From the NCBI GenBank assembly GCA_029834535.1, contig JAQMWT010000035.1:62001-126000 (forward strand): a stretch of 64,000 nucleotides of DNA, given 5' to 3'. This DNA comes from Chrysophaeum taylorii (lineage: Eukaryota; Sar; Pelagophyceae; Pelagomonadales; Pelagomonadaceae). Below the pieces are notes generated by a model, which did no database searches, was not told the DNA's origin, and saw only the letters and a program-made list of their open reading frames with translations. A program made the position numbers and the translations under genes. This document shows positions 1 to 10,274 of this stretch, one piece after another. Every line of letters starts with the position of its first letter. The stretch's first letter is position 1.

Positions 1-31
1 TCGCAACCGCAGTCGGCGATCAGGGTAAGGG
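1..31 (-). repeat. 5' end of a LINE-derived short element (S0), cut by the window edge
   Basis: These 31 bases match the 5' ends (in reverse) of the short elements at 20989-21357, 21379-21741 and 38428-38790, which all finish with the same GCGATCAGGGTAAGGG sequence. The rest of the element lies left of the window. It supplies the stop codon that ends the minus-strand reading frame next to it. Confidence 0.75.
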
Positions 32-1048
32 TGCATCAGCTATGAATGAGACAGGAGCCAGTAGCAGCGCAAGGTCAGGTGACAGAACGTGTGTGTGGTC
101 GAGCAATTGAGCGTTGGACCTGAGCATCGTCTGCATAGTCTGGAATCGTGCTGTGCAGTTGGTTTGCTTTGTCTCGTCTGCTACATCAATGAGCTGGCTG
201 GTGTAGCTGGCCGTTGTGGTCTTATCTTTCGTCTTGTCGTCCAATAGAGACTGAGAGATAGTACTCGTTGCTATGTGTGAGACTATAAGTAGCTGTTGAG
301 CAGCTGTGGAGAGCTGAGTGCTTTCTTGTCTGGCAGTTTCTGTGGCTTTGGAGTTCCAGAGACATGATTGCGCAGCTTCAGACGTCTTGGCGTTGGGGAT
401 TGCCATAAAGTAACTCGCAAGTTCAAAGTCGGACGTCGGAAAATGCATGGAAAGACCTGTGGGGTCACCAATTGAAGTACGCCCTCGTAAGGCGTGCGCG
501 ACGTGGTGCGGGCCCGAGCGACTTATGTTGGTAATCTGAAGGTCATGAGATACGTGGCGGCGCAGAGCGTCGGTGGGAATGACGAGTGTCTCGGTATTAA
601 AGGCGGTGACGCGGAGAGCATTGAAAAGCGTGGTATGCTCCAAGAGCAAAAGCGCATGATGCAGGTGGTCCGAAGTCAGTGCAAAAAGGGGTGTGGCTCG
701 CGGCTGACCTGTCTGCAAGGTAGGGCAGATGGGCGCGTGAGCTGAGATCCCGTGGTGGAGATTAACCGGCCTGGAATGCTGGGGGTCCAGTGCGGGAATT
801 CGAAAAGAGGGATCGCCGAAGGAGAGTGCAGTAGAGCCAAGGGCGATGAAAGGGTCAGTCCAGCTGGGTGCATCCTTAATGGCGGAGATGTTGGGACCAG
901 AGCAGTGAGTGCCGTAGTGACCAGGGTTGCCCATAGGCGTGTAGAGCATTCGAAGGTGCGGGCATTTGACATGCGTCCTCAAATGAGGAGTGACGTGCTG
1001 AGCGATAAGACGCTTTTTAAGGAGGCAACGTACGTGATTTGGGTGCAT
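32..1048 (-). pseudogene. C-terminal part of a disrupted minus-strand protein gene (unknown function)
   Basis: A minus-strand frame is open across this stretch (about 345 codons) and has a protein-like composition rich in His, Ser, Thr and Leu. I recognise no domain. The LINE at 1058-3970 splits the gene. If the LINE and one copy of its 9-bp target duplication are removed, the same frame continues from about 4140 down to 3980 into 1048, so this was one coding region. Its true C-terminus is lost because short element S0 supplies the stop. It could be a gag-like protein of an unrecognised retroelement or a host gene. Confidence 0.45.
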
Positions 1049-1057
1049 GTTTGTGGT

Positions 1058-3970
1058 CGGAACCGCGCCTGACGAGAAGCGGGACGCGTTCTTCGACGAC
1101 ATTGACCTTGCGCTTCAAGCGCGGCGGCCGGAAGACATCCTCGTCCTGGGGATGGACGGGAACGCGGCTCTCGGCGTGCGCTCCAAGTACGTCGTCGACG
1201 GCCCCTGTGGGCCCTACGGGGCGCCTTACGTCAACAACGCTGGCCGCCGTCTCCACACGTTCCTCGCAACACGGCGTCTGGCGTCGGTCGGCGCGTTCTT
1301 CCGCAAGCGCGCCTACGCGTCGTGGCTGCACCCGCGCTCCTGGAAAACGTACCAGCTCGATTACATGATCTCACGGCGGCGCGACGTGCACCGGTTCGCT
1401 GATGTGGGTTTGACCAGCATCCTCGTGGACTCGGACCACCGCGCTCTCAAGTGCATCGTGCGCGTCAGAGTCCGCCTCGCACGGCCTCCTGGCACACGGC
1501 CCTCTCTGGCGCGCCTCGACTACGCTCCCCTGCGCTCAGAAAGCACGCGCTTCGGATTCCGGCGCCGGTGGTGCTCGAAAGTGCTCGACATCTTCGGCTT
1601 GGGCCGTGGGTCACATGACAACGCGACCGACGACGCACCGACCGACGCCACGGACGAGGTACCCGACGCCGACCAGGGCTCGCCGTCCTCGCCGTACTCC
1701 CGCCTTGCGCGGGCGGCGGCCTCGGCCTCTGACGCCTTACTGCCGAAGACCCGACGCCTCCGACCCGGATGGTTTGAGGACGCGGCGGAAGAGCTCCAGC
1801 CTCTGATCGAGCGACGCAACTCCCTCCACGCGTTTGTGCTCTCGCTCGGTGCCCGGCGCCGTCTTCGCTCGGCGTCCACGATCCTCGACGACCTTCGGGC
1901 GATCAAGTCGCGGCTCGCGAAGGCCGTAGCACGGGCGAAAGAGCGATGGATTACTCGTCTGTGTGCCGGACTCAACGCGGGAAGCGAGTCGCTCGGCGGC
2001 ACCTCGAAATACTGGAATACGGTCGGACGGCTCCGACGCGGTCTCACGAAGACCACATTGGCTAGGCAGGTGCAGATGACGAAGGCCGACGGTAGCAGGT
2101 GCTCGTCGCCACAGGAGAACGCCGACGTGTTCAAGGCGCACTTCAAGCAGCTCCACAGTCGACAAGCTCGCTACGACCCCACCGTGATCAACGACGTTGA
2201 CCAGTTGCCGATCCGTCCGGAACTCGGGGAACCACCGACGCAGGAGGAGATAAAACGGGCCGTTGGTCAGCTGAACTGCACCGCGCCCGGCGAATCGGGC
2301 CTGCGCGCGGAGGTCTGGAAGGCGCTCGCCACCGACGCTCGCACGCTCCCGCTGTTGGAGCGTGTAGTCCTCGAGTTCTGGGAGTCCGAAGTCCAGCCGG
2401 CCGAGTGGGACGTAGGCCTCCTCGGGATTCTCCCCATGAAGGGGGACCTCTCCCTGCCGGGCAACTACCGCGGGATCATGATGCTCGAGGTCGCGCAGAA
2501 GATCGTTTCGAACATCGTCCGTGCGCGACTCAACGTCATCTGCGAGGCCCTCGATCACGAGTCCCAATGTGGCTTCCGACCCGAGCGCGGTACGTCCGAC
2601 GCCACCTTCTCGCTCAAGCTAGCGCTGAAGAAGCGGCGTGAGCACGGTCAGGACTCGTGGGTACTGTTCATCGATTTCGTTAAGGCGTTCGACCGCGTCC
2701 CGCGAGAGCTTCTCTGGGAGGTGCTCCTGAAGTTCGGCGTCCCGCCGAAGCTCGTCGCAGTCATCAAGGGCCTCCACCGAATCCAGGTCCACTTCTCGGT
2801 CAGCGGTGTCGTCGCCTCGGTTGACTCGATCATCGGCGTCAAGCAGGGCGACGTCCTGGGCCCCGTCCTGTTCGTGCTGTTTATGGCGGCACTGACGACG
2901 TCGTTTCGACGACGCCATGGCCGCGCCCCGTGTGTATACCGTACGCGGAAAGACTTTCAGATGACGAACCGGGGTTGGTCCGCTCGCGGCGACGAGTTTC
3001 CCTTCGATGAATCGGCGTACGCCGACGACGTTGCCTTTCTCTTCTGGGACCGCCACATCGCCGCCAGCGAGACACCGCGCCTCGTCGAACACTGCGACGC
3101 CTGGGGCATGGAGGTGCATTGCGGCAACCGACACACGAAAGCGGCGTCCAAAACGGAGATGCTGTTCGTCGCTCGCCCGGTACACCCGTACGGCGACCCA
3201 AAGTCGTTCGACGACACGAACCTCTCGGACATCGAGCTCGGGCGCGGCCGCTTCATACCGGTCGTCGACCAGTTTAAGTACCTTGGCTCGGTCCTCTCGC
3301 GCGACTGCCGCGACGACTCAGACGTCGACGCGCGGATCAAGAAGGCGTCTCAGGCCTTCGGTGCCTTGCGGGACTGCATCTTCGCCTCGAAGTCCGTCTC
3401 TGCTCGCGCCAAGCGCCTCGTCTATGTCTCGCTCGTCCTGGCCATCCTCCTTCACGGTGCGGAATCGTGGTGCCTCACCGAGGTCCTGTTCCGCCGGCTG
3501 CGGTGTTTCCACGCGCAGTGCGCCCGCGTCATGTGTCGTGTGACCCGGAAACACACCTGGTTCCACCACATCTCAACGGAGATCCTGCTGCGGCGCCTCG
3601 GCCTCGAGTCCATCGACGTCTACGTCTCGCGCCGCCAGCTCCGCTGGGCCGGTCACGTCGCCCGCATGCCCTTCTCCCGACTCCCTCGCAAGATGCTCTC
3701 GTCTTGGGTCCGCTCCAAGCGCCCACCGGGGGCTCCGCAGATGACGTACGGGAGGTCGCTCGCCAAGGCACTCCGGAAATGCGACATCCCCTTCAACTCG
3801 TGGCACGACCTCGCACAAGACCGCGCGCAGTGGCGGTCCGCCATCCATGCACTTTCATCCCTCGCCTCTACCCCAACTGTGTGATTTTTGCTCTGTGATC
3901 CTGGACCGGCTACTACCGGCCCAGCCTGGCTCCCATGCCCGGGAGAGGTCCGAAGTTAGTTAGTTAGTTA
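1058..3970 (+). mobile_element. 5'-truncated non-LTR retrotransposon (LINE), recent insertion
   Basis: The element is flanked by a perfect 9-bp direct repeat, GTTTGTGGT, at 1049-1057 and 3971-3979. It ends in a TTAG tandem-repeat tail rather than poly(A). It begins inside the endonuclease domain, the usual result of incomplete target-primed reverse transcription. Its ORF has no frameshift or stop, so the insertion is young. It interrupts a minus-strand gene. The same 3' end recurs at 22673-22924 (minus) and 49068-49377 (plus), and the last ~70 bp are shared with short elements S1-S4. Confidence 0.93.
1059..3884 (+). CDS. LINE ORF2: AP-like endonuclease (partial) and reverse transcriptase
   Basis: About 941 codons are open; there is no native start because the element is 5'-truncated. 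The first ~140 residues are the C-terminal half of an exonuclease-endonuclease-phosphatase domain, with GMDGNAALG, LDYMISRR and SDHRAL matching its late catalytic motifs. The reverse transcriptase follows: TAPGESGLRAEVW, NYRGIMML, CGFRPERGTSDA, FIDFVKAFDRVP, KQGDVLGPVLF and the catalytic YADD (near 3016-3027). The C-terminal region (RRQLRWAGHVARM ... LPRKML) is typical of APE-type LINEs. The protein nicks DNA and copies its own RNA at the nick. I cannot fix the exact clade from sequence alone. The missing half of the endonuclease makes this copy inactive. Confidence 0.92.
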   Translation, partial: GTAPDEKRDAFFDDIDLALQARRPEDILVLGMDGNAALGVRSKYVVDGPCGPYGAPYVNNAGRRLHTFLATRRLASVGAFFRKRAYASWLHPRSWKTYQLDYMISRRRDVHRFADVGLTSILVDSDHRALKCIVRVRVRLARPPGTRPSLARLDYAPLRSESTRFGFRRRWCSKVLDIFGLGRGSHDNATDDAPTDATDEVPDADQGSPSSPYSRLARAAASASDALLPKTRRLRPGWFEDAAEELQPLIERRNSLHAFVLSLGARRRLRSASTILDDLRAIKSRLAKAVARAKERWITRLCAGLNAGSESLGGTSKYWNTVGRLRRGLTKTTLARQVQMTKADGSRCSSPQENADVFKAHFKQLHSRQARYDPTVINDVDQLPIRPELGEPPTQEEIKRAVGQLNCTAPGESGLRAEVWKALATDARTLPLLERVVLEFWESEVQPAEWDVGLLGILPMKGDLSLPGNYRGIMMLEVAQKIVSNIVRARLNVICEALDHESQCGFRPERGTSDATFSLKLALKKRREHGQDSWVLFIDFVKAFDRVPRELLWEVLLKFGVPPKLVAVIKGLHRIQVHFSVSGVVASVDSIIGVKQGDVLGPVLFVLFMAALTTSFRRRHGRAPCVYRTRKDFQMTNRGWSARGDEFPFDESAYADDVAFLFWDRHIAASETPRLVEHCDAWGMEVHCGNRHTKAASKTEMLFVARPVHPYGDPKSFDDTNLSDIELGRGRFIPVVDQFKYLGSVLSRDCRDDSDVDARIKKASQAFGALRDCIFASKSVSARAKRLVYVSLVLAILLHGAESWCLTEVLFRRLRCFHAQCARVMCRVTRKHTWFHHISTEILLRRLGLESIDVYVSRRQLRWAGHVARMPFSRLPRKMLSSWVRSKRPPGAPQMTYGRSLAKALRKCDIPFNSWHDLAQDRAQWRSAIHALSSLASTPTV

Positions 3971-3979
3971 GTTTGTGGT

Positions 3980-5585
3980 GGGGCCGGCAGCTGGCGTGGA
4001 ACGTTTGTCGTACATTCCAGTGATGCGAAAGTGCTGACAGAAGCGGTTCAGGTAGAGCGAGTCTGTGCATTGTGCGCGGAGAATGTTTCCTGAGAGCGCA
4101 ACATGGATTTTCCGGAGGCAGCGCAAGCGTGTGGCGTCCAGAAGAGAGCTATGCTAGGGGACATAAGGGAAGTGGTCGCAATGGAATCGTGCATAGTTTG
4201 CGGCTGATCGGGTCGTTCAGAACTCTCGAAATCTTTGTCTATTGCTACAGCCATGGGGAAAGCGTTCCATAAGCTTGGTCGCGGTGAGACATAAGGATCG
4301 GCAGCCGAAAGGATGCAGCCGAAAGGATTGCGTCCTCTGACTGAAAGTTGGGGAGGGGGTGATCATGTGCCGCGACTGGTGCTCGTGCGAAGACATCCAT
4401 CGAATCGTGACATGGTGGTCGCAGATGGGTCCATGCAACCTGCTGAGCAGTGTCATCCAGTGCATCCGGCCGAGAAGGTGGATGGTGGGTGCAGCAGCGA
4501 GCGCCGGTGAGCGACAGTGCGCGCCTGTCTTCAGGGAGAGAAGGCAGCGAGGTGGAACCAGCTTCGAAGTGATCGTGAGCTGCTGATCGAGAGATATCGA
4601 TCAAGGCGGGAGTGCCTTGTGAGTCTGAGCTGATACCTGCAGGTGCGGTCAGTACCTGCGAGTATGTTGACCGTGGGACCGTTGACAGCGTGTCTTGTCC
4701 TTGTGGATACGGCGCTGCGGGGGCATTGATGGTGCTTGGATCCGGCGGCTGATCTGGAATGGTCGAGGAGACCATCTTCGAGACTAGTGAAGTGGGTCTT
4801 GCTTCTTTGCTGCATGCATCATACCAGGGGGCTGAATCCGAGGGGATGTTGTCAGTAGCCTGCGGTTCTTGTGTCTGGGGCATAGAGTACGGCGTAGAAT
4901 ACGGCGGAGCCTTAGGTTCTTGGGGTGTGGTTGCCATAGTCGATGTAGGCATACTACTCGGGAACATCTCGAGGTGTCTTGTTCTTTGACTTGTCGAAAG
5001 TGGGAACGAGGTGGCTTGGTGTTCCTTCGACAAGACTGCTTCCTGGGCCGTTGTGCCCCAAGAGAGAAGAAGCCCTTGTGCATGTCTTGGCAGCATGATG
5101 GTGAGCATGACCATAAGGGAAAGAGCTGTCTTTTGATAATTCGGAACTTGTCGACTCTTGATGTTGGTGGTCTTGTTTCTTGGTGGGACTTTGCACGTGG
5201 TGATCGTCGCTGGTGGTAGGGGTACGGTCGCTGGTGTTGAATGTACGCCCTCGCAACTCGGACGCGGGGATGTGTTCGAGTTGGGATGAACCAGGTGACT
5301 GATAAGGCGAGCGGGTGCAAAGGGGTTCCGGGGGTGCCAGAGAGGCGAAGAGTGAGCTGGCAGAGGAGGAGGGGCCAGAGATGGCGGGGGGTTGAGAACT
5401 GAGAGACGGAGTGGGTGGTGAACCAGGAGAACCAGGTCCGGAGCATCCGTGGAGGTGGTGATGATACTCGGGGAGAATCGGGGGAGAGGCATTGGAGGTT
5501 GGTTCGGAAGGGGATGAAGGATGGTTGTTGAAGGGGAAAGGAGGTGAAAGATGCGATGCAGCATCGTTGGTGGGGTGGGTGGCAT
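3980..5585 (-). pseudogene. Middle part of the disrupted minus-strand proline-rich gene
   Basis: The minus strand is open from 5585 to 4245 (about 446 codons), encoding a Pro/Ser/Thr/His-rich, probably disordered protein with no recognised domain. Between 4244 and 3980 the coding signal moves to another frame: a stretch from about 4140 to 3980 reads in frame across the LINE insertion point into the ORF at 32-1048. At least one frameshift and one stop separate the two parts, so the gene is decayed. It belongs with the ORFs at 5586-7044. A structural or gag-like role is possible but unsupported. Confidence 0.4.
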
Positions 5586-7044
5586 CTAGTGAGGTGAGAA
5601 TGGTGTGGAGGACGGCGTTGGTTTCAAAATGGGAGTTGCGGATATCAGCGTGGACAGTTTCGATGCCTTGATGTGTGTGTGGGTGAGATGGAGTTCCGCG
5701 TGGGTGGAGACCAGTTCGTCGGCTTGGATGGCGAGCTGGGCAGTGGCGAAAGCCAGGGCGGCGTCGGTGATCGTGAGTTTGGCGGCTGTGGAGGACAAAG
5801 CGTCATCATTGCGAATGAGCGTGGCCTTGGTTGCGGCCAATTCAGCGGTTGGGAGCGGAATGCAGCCTTAGTGGTGGCCAACTCGCGTTGGAGCGCAGCC
5901 GGAGGTGCATTGGAACTTTGAGAAAGGAGGTGGGTTTTTGCTTGGGTGGAGACGGAGGAATGGTCGTCGTCGTGGAATGCGTAGTCACGCGGGTGGAGAT
6001 GCAAATCGGGGGAACGGCGACTTTCGAAAGGTGATGAAGGTCTGTCAGGAGGGTTCGATGGTTGGGCGGCAGTAGCTTGAGCCGCGGAAGGAGCTTGGGT
6101 AGGAATGGAAGTGCCGGGGCCGTCGTGGCCGTAGGTGGCATGGTCTTGTGGATGGAAAGGAAAGTCCTGAGGAGAGTGACTTGCGGAAGATGATGGATAT
6201 CGGACAAGAGAGTCCGACGGTGGGGCGGCAGGAGCTTGAGCCGCGGTGGGGGCTTGGTCAGGGATGACGGTGCCGGGGCTGTCATGGCCGTAGGTGGCAT
6301 GATCATCAGGAAGGAAATGAGTGTTGCGGCGAGGGGGTTGACGAGGATGTTGGGGAACTTGAATAGATGGTGACGGGAGAGCCGCCGATAGTCGGGAGTT
6401 AGGCTCCAGTGAAGGAGGTGGAGGCTCCGGTGGAGTTGGTGGAGTGAGGGGAGTAATATTTAGAGGTGGTGGAGTGTTCAACATTGCTGGTGCGATATTC
6501 GAACAAGGTGGAGTGTCCTCGTGAATGTGGGGTGTGCCAGGTTGTGGAGTAACCTTGGCGATGCATGGGTCCGGAGGGAAGGCAGTGGGGTCTGAGACTT
6601 TGCCGTGGGGTGTTTGACATCCGGCGGAGTTGTCGGCATGAGGGGGGGTGACCATCGAGATGATCGGGTCTTGGGTCGCGACTTCGTGAGAAGTTTGCTT
6701 TTGCTTGAGGGGAGTTGCCGTAAGAACAGCTGGTTGGGGAGCTTGTTCAAATTGCTCGTCTTGATCGAGTTGCTCGTCTTGAGCTTCGATTGTGGCAGTG
6801 ATTTTGGCTCTGAGATCAGCGTACTCAGCGGCGAATTGATCTAATAAATTAGCTTTGAGCCGTTGGCAATCAGCGGCGAAGTGATCAAAGAAATCGGCTT
6901 TGAACTGTTGCAAGAGAGCCTGTTGTGTAGCGAATTGCGTCGCTACTTCCAGACTCGGGACTTGTGGGTCGTGAGGTCGCCATCGTGTTTGGGGTTGCGT
7001 TTTGCGCGTTATTGGTTGCCTTTCACACTTTTTCGCACTTGTTC
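5586..7044 (-). pseudogene. N-terminal part of the disrupted proline-rich gene: coiled coil plus ~53-residue repeats
   Basis: The minus strand is open from about 7044, after an in-frame TGA, to 5645. No ATG occurs near the start. The first ~60 residues (around 6913-6730) form a charged helical, coiled-coil-like segment. A Pro-rich linker follows, then about three repeats of ~53 residues marked by DHATYGHD-PGT-IP-QAP. Near 5870 the coding signal shifts into the frame 5840-5586, which reads as an Ala-rich helix. The shift breaks the gene. I recognise no family. With the ORFs at 3980-5585 and 32-1048 it made one minus-strand gene of more than 1200 codons. Confidence 0.4.
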
Positions 7045-7203
7045 ACCAGTAGCAAGCGATGAAACTTGACTACGGTCTTAAAACTTTCAGGAACTTCAGG
7101 AGATTGCTCTTGCCTGGAAATCCTGAGTCTTTGTCGGATACGTCGATCGAGATCGATGTCTTTCGGAGGACGTTTCTCTACCAGTACCGGACTGGGTCCA
7201 AAC

Positions 7204-7481
7204 CTAGAGAACAGTAAAAATCACTGTGCCCCTGGTAGAGAATGGTGGCAGTGGTAGTGCCACTCTTATTGCCCTGTCTCTAACGACACAAAGAGCAGCA
7301 CGGTGTTCGACACAGCGATTTTGGGTTGTTTAGTGTGAGTGTGAGATTAAGGGGGGGGGGTCCTAACCCTAAATGGAATTTTCTATCTCTACTTTGTGTC
7401 GTAAGAGGACAGGACAACAGGGTGGCACTACCACTGCCATCATTCTCTACCATGGGCACAGTGATTTTTACTGTTCTCTAG
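7204..7481. mobile_element. MITE with ~90-bp terminal inverted repeats
   Basis: The left arm (7204-7292) and the reverse complement of the right arm (7392-7481) match over about 90 bp with few mismatches; both start CTAGAGAACAGTAAAAATCA. A 3-bp AAC flanks both sides (7201-7203 and 7482-7484), a possible target duplication. The centre carries poly-G and one TAACCCTAA stretch. It has no coding capacity. A related, right-truncated copy lies at 38829-39024. A 3-bp duplication would fit CACTA or PIF/Harbinger-type mobilisation, but the family is not identifiable here. Confidence 0.85.
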
Positions 7482-7779
7482 AACCCTCGGTGCGCACACA
7501 ACCGCTCTTTGTAGCAGTCGACCCCCGCACGACCCTCAACGCCCGTACCCCCCCTCTTAGAGATCTTTTTTTTTACCACTACGGTGAAAAGATGCCGGCC
7601 GGGCCAGCGTGAGATTCCTGATGATGTTTCCAAGTGGCGCGCATATGGCGTGTCGTTCAGGGTCCTGCACCGTCGGCAGCAGCAGCAGCACGGGGGAATA
7701 TGGAAAGTCAGAAATCGATACCAGCCGAAAGTTGGGTCTATATACAACATTCGGGGTCAAGCTATAACACCACGAATCG

Positions 7780-9000
7780 CGGTGCGGCTTTCGGCCGTAA
7801 CGGGGAACTGCCTACGCAAGCTTAAGCCCGAAGATGGCATTGAAGAAGTGTCGTGAGCATGGGATGGAATCATGGGTTCTATTCATTGATTTCGTCATGA
7901 CTTGCGAAACGGTCCCGCGAGAACTACTACGCAAACTGCCATCGAAGTTCCGTGTTCTAGCGGGAAAGTTCGTGCGCCTCACTCACTCATTATAGCGTTC
8001 CACACCTGCAACTGCGGTTACCTGTCTCCGGCGCTACCGCTTCGATCGACTCAATCAGCAGGGTGATGTCGCAGGACAGGTTCTTTTCGTTCTATACGTG
8101 GTGGCGGCATCGACCATCTCGCAGCGACGACGCGAAGGTCGGGAACCAGTATGCGTTTTCAAGACGAAGCAAGACGATGTACTCACTGGACGTCGCTACC
8201 ACGCAAAATGCGGCATTGCTGAGGTTGTCGCACTCGAAGAAGAAGAGTCGTCAGCGCGTGCAGATGGTATAGCGTTTCCGTTTTTACCCGATCCGAGGTC
8301 ACGCCTCGGCAAGCACTTTGCCGGATGGGGTATGGAAGTCCACACGGACGACCGCCAAGCAGGGTTCGAAGGAGTGGAAATAATCCGATATACTTGTAGT
8401 TGCTAAGCCAGCCGTTCTCTACAATGACCCGAAAAATTACGATTGTGCCTCCAACTTAGACGTTGATGACGACCGACCCGTCGTCTCAGGGGTTGCGGCG
8501 ACGTTCAAATGTCTGGACTCCATACTGCTTACATTCTCGCAACTGTAGTGAGCGTCGACCCTCGTATCAAGAAGTCCCCTTGGGTTCGCCTCGTTTAGGT
8601 TTCGATTCGAAATGCGTCTCCGCTCGAGCCGAGCCGAGCTCGAGCGAACTGTCAACGTCGGTCTCGTGGATCCTAGACATAATCCACGGTGCGAAATCAT
8701 GGTGCCTTTAGAACCGAGGTTTTCTTCGATCGTCTTCGGCGCTTTCACGCACCGCGCTACACGACCAGGACTGACCAGGACTGGAAACACCAGCTCGAGA
8801 CTATTCTTCGAACAGCGCCTTGACCAGCGGCAATAGTCAAAAAAGTTCGGCGAGTACGATTGCGGGCGACACCACTTTCCTGCGCCCGCAGTCTTTGCCT
8901 TCTTCTGGGTCTCTCGTTGAAACAATTATAGGAGTCTATCCTCGTTGTCGTCGCCGTCGGCCAAGTCGCGTGCCAACATGGCATCCTTCGATGGCAGTGC
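7780..9000 (+). pseudogene. Degenerate LINE reverse transcriptase
   Basis: The sequence follows the ORF2 of the LINE at 1058-3970 but is full of stops and frameshifts. Around 7833-7930 it reads ALKKCREHG-ESWVLFIDFV-TC-TVPRELL, matching the LINE segment at 2620-2710. Near 8070-8100 it matches QGDV-GQVLFVL; at 8320-8380 the GMEVH segment; near 8735 the RRLR-FH segment; and near 8930-8985 the RRQ-RW-HVARM segment. It is an old, diverged relative. Nothing here can be functional. Confidence 0.8.
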
Positions 9001-9861
9001 AATTAGAACCGAGCGTCCGGTAGCAGCGAGATCTTCCGAGCACGGCCGTGGATCTTCCGGCTTATCATTGAAGCATCAATTTAATTGTCCCCTTGACTGC
9101 TGGGCATTGGATGGATCTCAAGCCCGACCGCGGCGAAGGGCCTGAGCCAAGAAGAAGAGAGTCTAGGGCTGGACCGGACGTGTTGCCAGGTATAGAATCG
9201 TCGCTTGAGTTCATGAGTACCTGGCTTGGGTCGGCAGACATCTCGCCATCTTCCGTGCAGGCAACACTCGGAGGATTCGGGCAGGCCGCCAATGAAGGTT
9301 CCTTAGCTGGAGGAGCAGAAGACGGGTCGTGTCGTCTTATTGAATAGTGGGAGTGCGCGTTGGGCCAGCGCAGTATCATCGCCACTATCATCGGCGCAGC
9401 GACGACCTGGTATGTGGAGTACGAAGCCTGCGCAATCAACAGAGAATACTGCCGTCAAAAAACGCTTGAACTGGACCTTCTCTCCATTCGGGATTCGTAG
9501 TCGTCCGCGTGAGATTGATGCGCCTTTCCGTTGCGCCAGCATTGAGCGGTCGCATTGCTTTGCGCCACGAGAAAACCTTGAAATGTCGGTCGGTCGTGCC
9601 AACAAGGAGAACGGAGTCTTGCGAAATCAATCACGGGATTTAAAAGGTACCGCTTGATGTCGTCGTCGTCGTCCGGGATGCCATCATACTCGCCCTCGGT
9701 GGCGTCGTTGGTTTGGTTGCTGCACTCGCTCTCGTCGGCGATGAAAGGACCGTTACCGCTGGCGCAGAGACCGCGCTCTTGGCGGCGCCCCCCGCATAAT
9801 ATTATCGGCGAGCGTCGTGCCGCGAGGCAGGAAATGGACAAGCACGGACTGAGGCGATTGT
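9001..9861. other. Intergenic sequence left of Ty3 element 1
   Basis: I see no convincing gene. A minus-strand frame (about 9866 to 9455) is open and includes an acidic stretch (GIPDDDDDIKRYLLNPVIDF), so it may be a fragment of an old gene, but nothing extends it on the far side of Ty3 element 1 at 18056. The region contains GTC/GTCGTC-rich simple sequence near 9657-9670. Confidence 0.4.
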
Positions 9862-9866
9862 GGTAG

Positions 9867-10244
9867 TATGGCGGCACAGAAAAAAAAACCTTCCCGACCC
9901 CCGGGTGACAGACAAAGGGGGTACTCACCGACTCGTCCTAGACCTCACTGAACGAGGAAAACACGGACGCGGGGTCGGATAAGCTCGCCACACATCTTGC
10001 TCACGCTCACCAAGCCTCTCAACAAGATGGAGAGATGGAATATGATAGCAAGGAAACTACAAGAATACAGCAAGAATGCTTCTCACAAAAGAGTGGTATG
10101 ATGTCTTTAAATGTCGACTGCTAAGAGGGGGGGGTGTGTGTGGTATGATGTCACTAAAAAGATCGGGAAAGGTGTCCCGTTGAACGGGTATCAAGCCTCG
10201 AGAGAGGGGGGGGTAAGCCTTAGCGGTCCGGAGTTGCCGCCACA
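9867..10244 (-). repeat. 3' LTR of Ty3 element 1, with a 47-bp insertion
   Basis: Matches the other LTR (17725-18050) almost base for base. The main exception is about 47 extra bases at 10106-10152, flanked by a direct repeat of TGGTATGATGTC (10094-10105 and 10141-10152). The inserted bases match a motif repeated in the Helitron-like elements of this window (TTTAAATGTCGACTGCTAAG). On the plus strand both LTRs start TATGGCGG and end CCGCCACA, so the minus-strand ends are TG...TA. Confidence 0.92.
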
Positions 10245-10274
10245 GGACTCCCCTGGTGAGAACACGAGCTGCCC

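Noticed and set aside
1737-2567. 276-codon minus-strand ORF inside the LINE
   Set aside because: Shadow of the GC-rich reverse transcriptase gene.
7340-7375. TAACCCTAA sequences suggesting an internal telomere
   Set aside because: Only one unit here, inside a MITE, and a few related units in its truncated copy at 38829-39024; no array.
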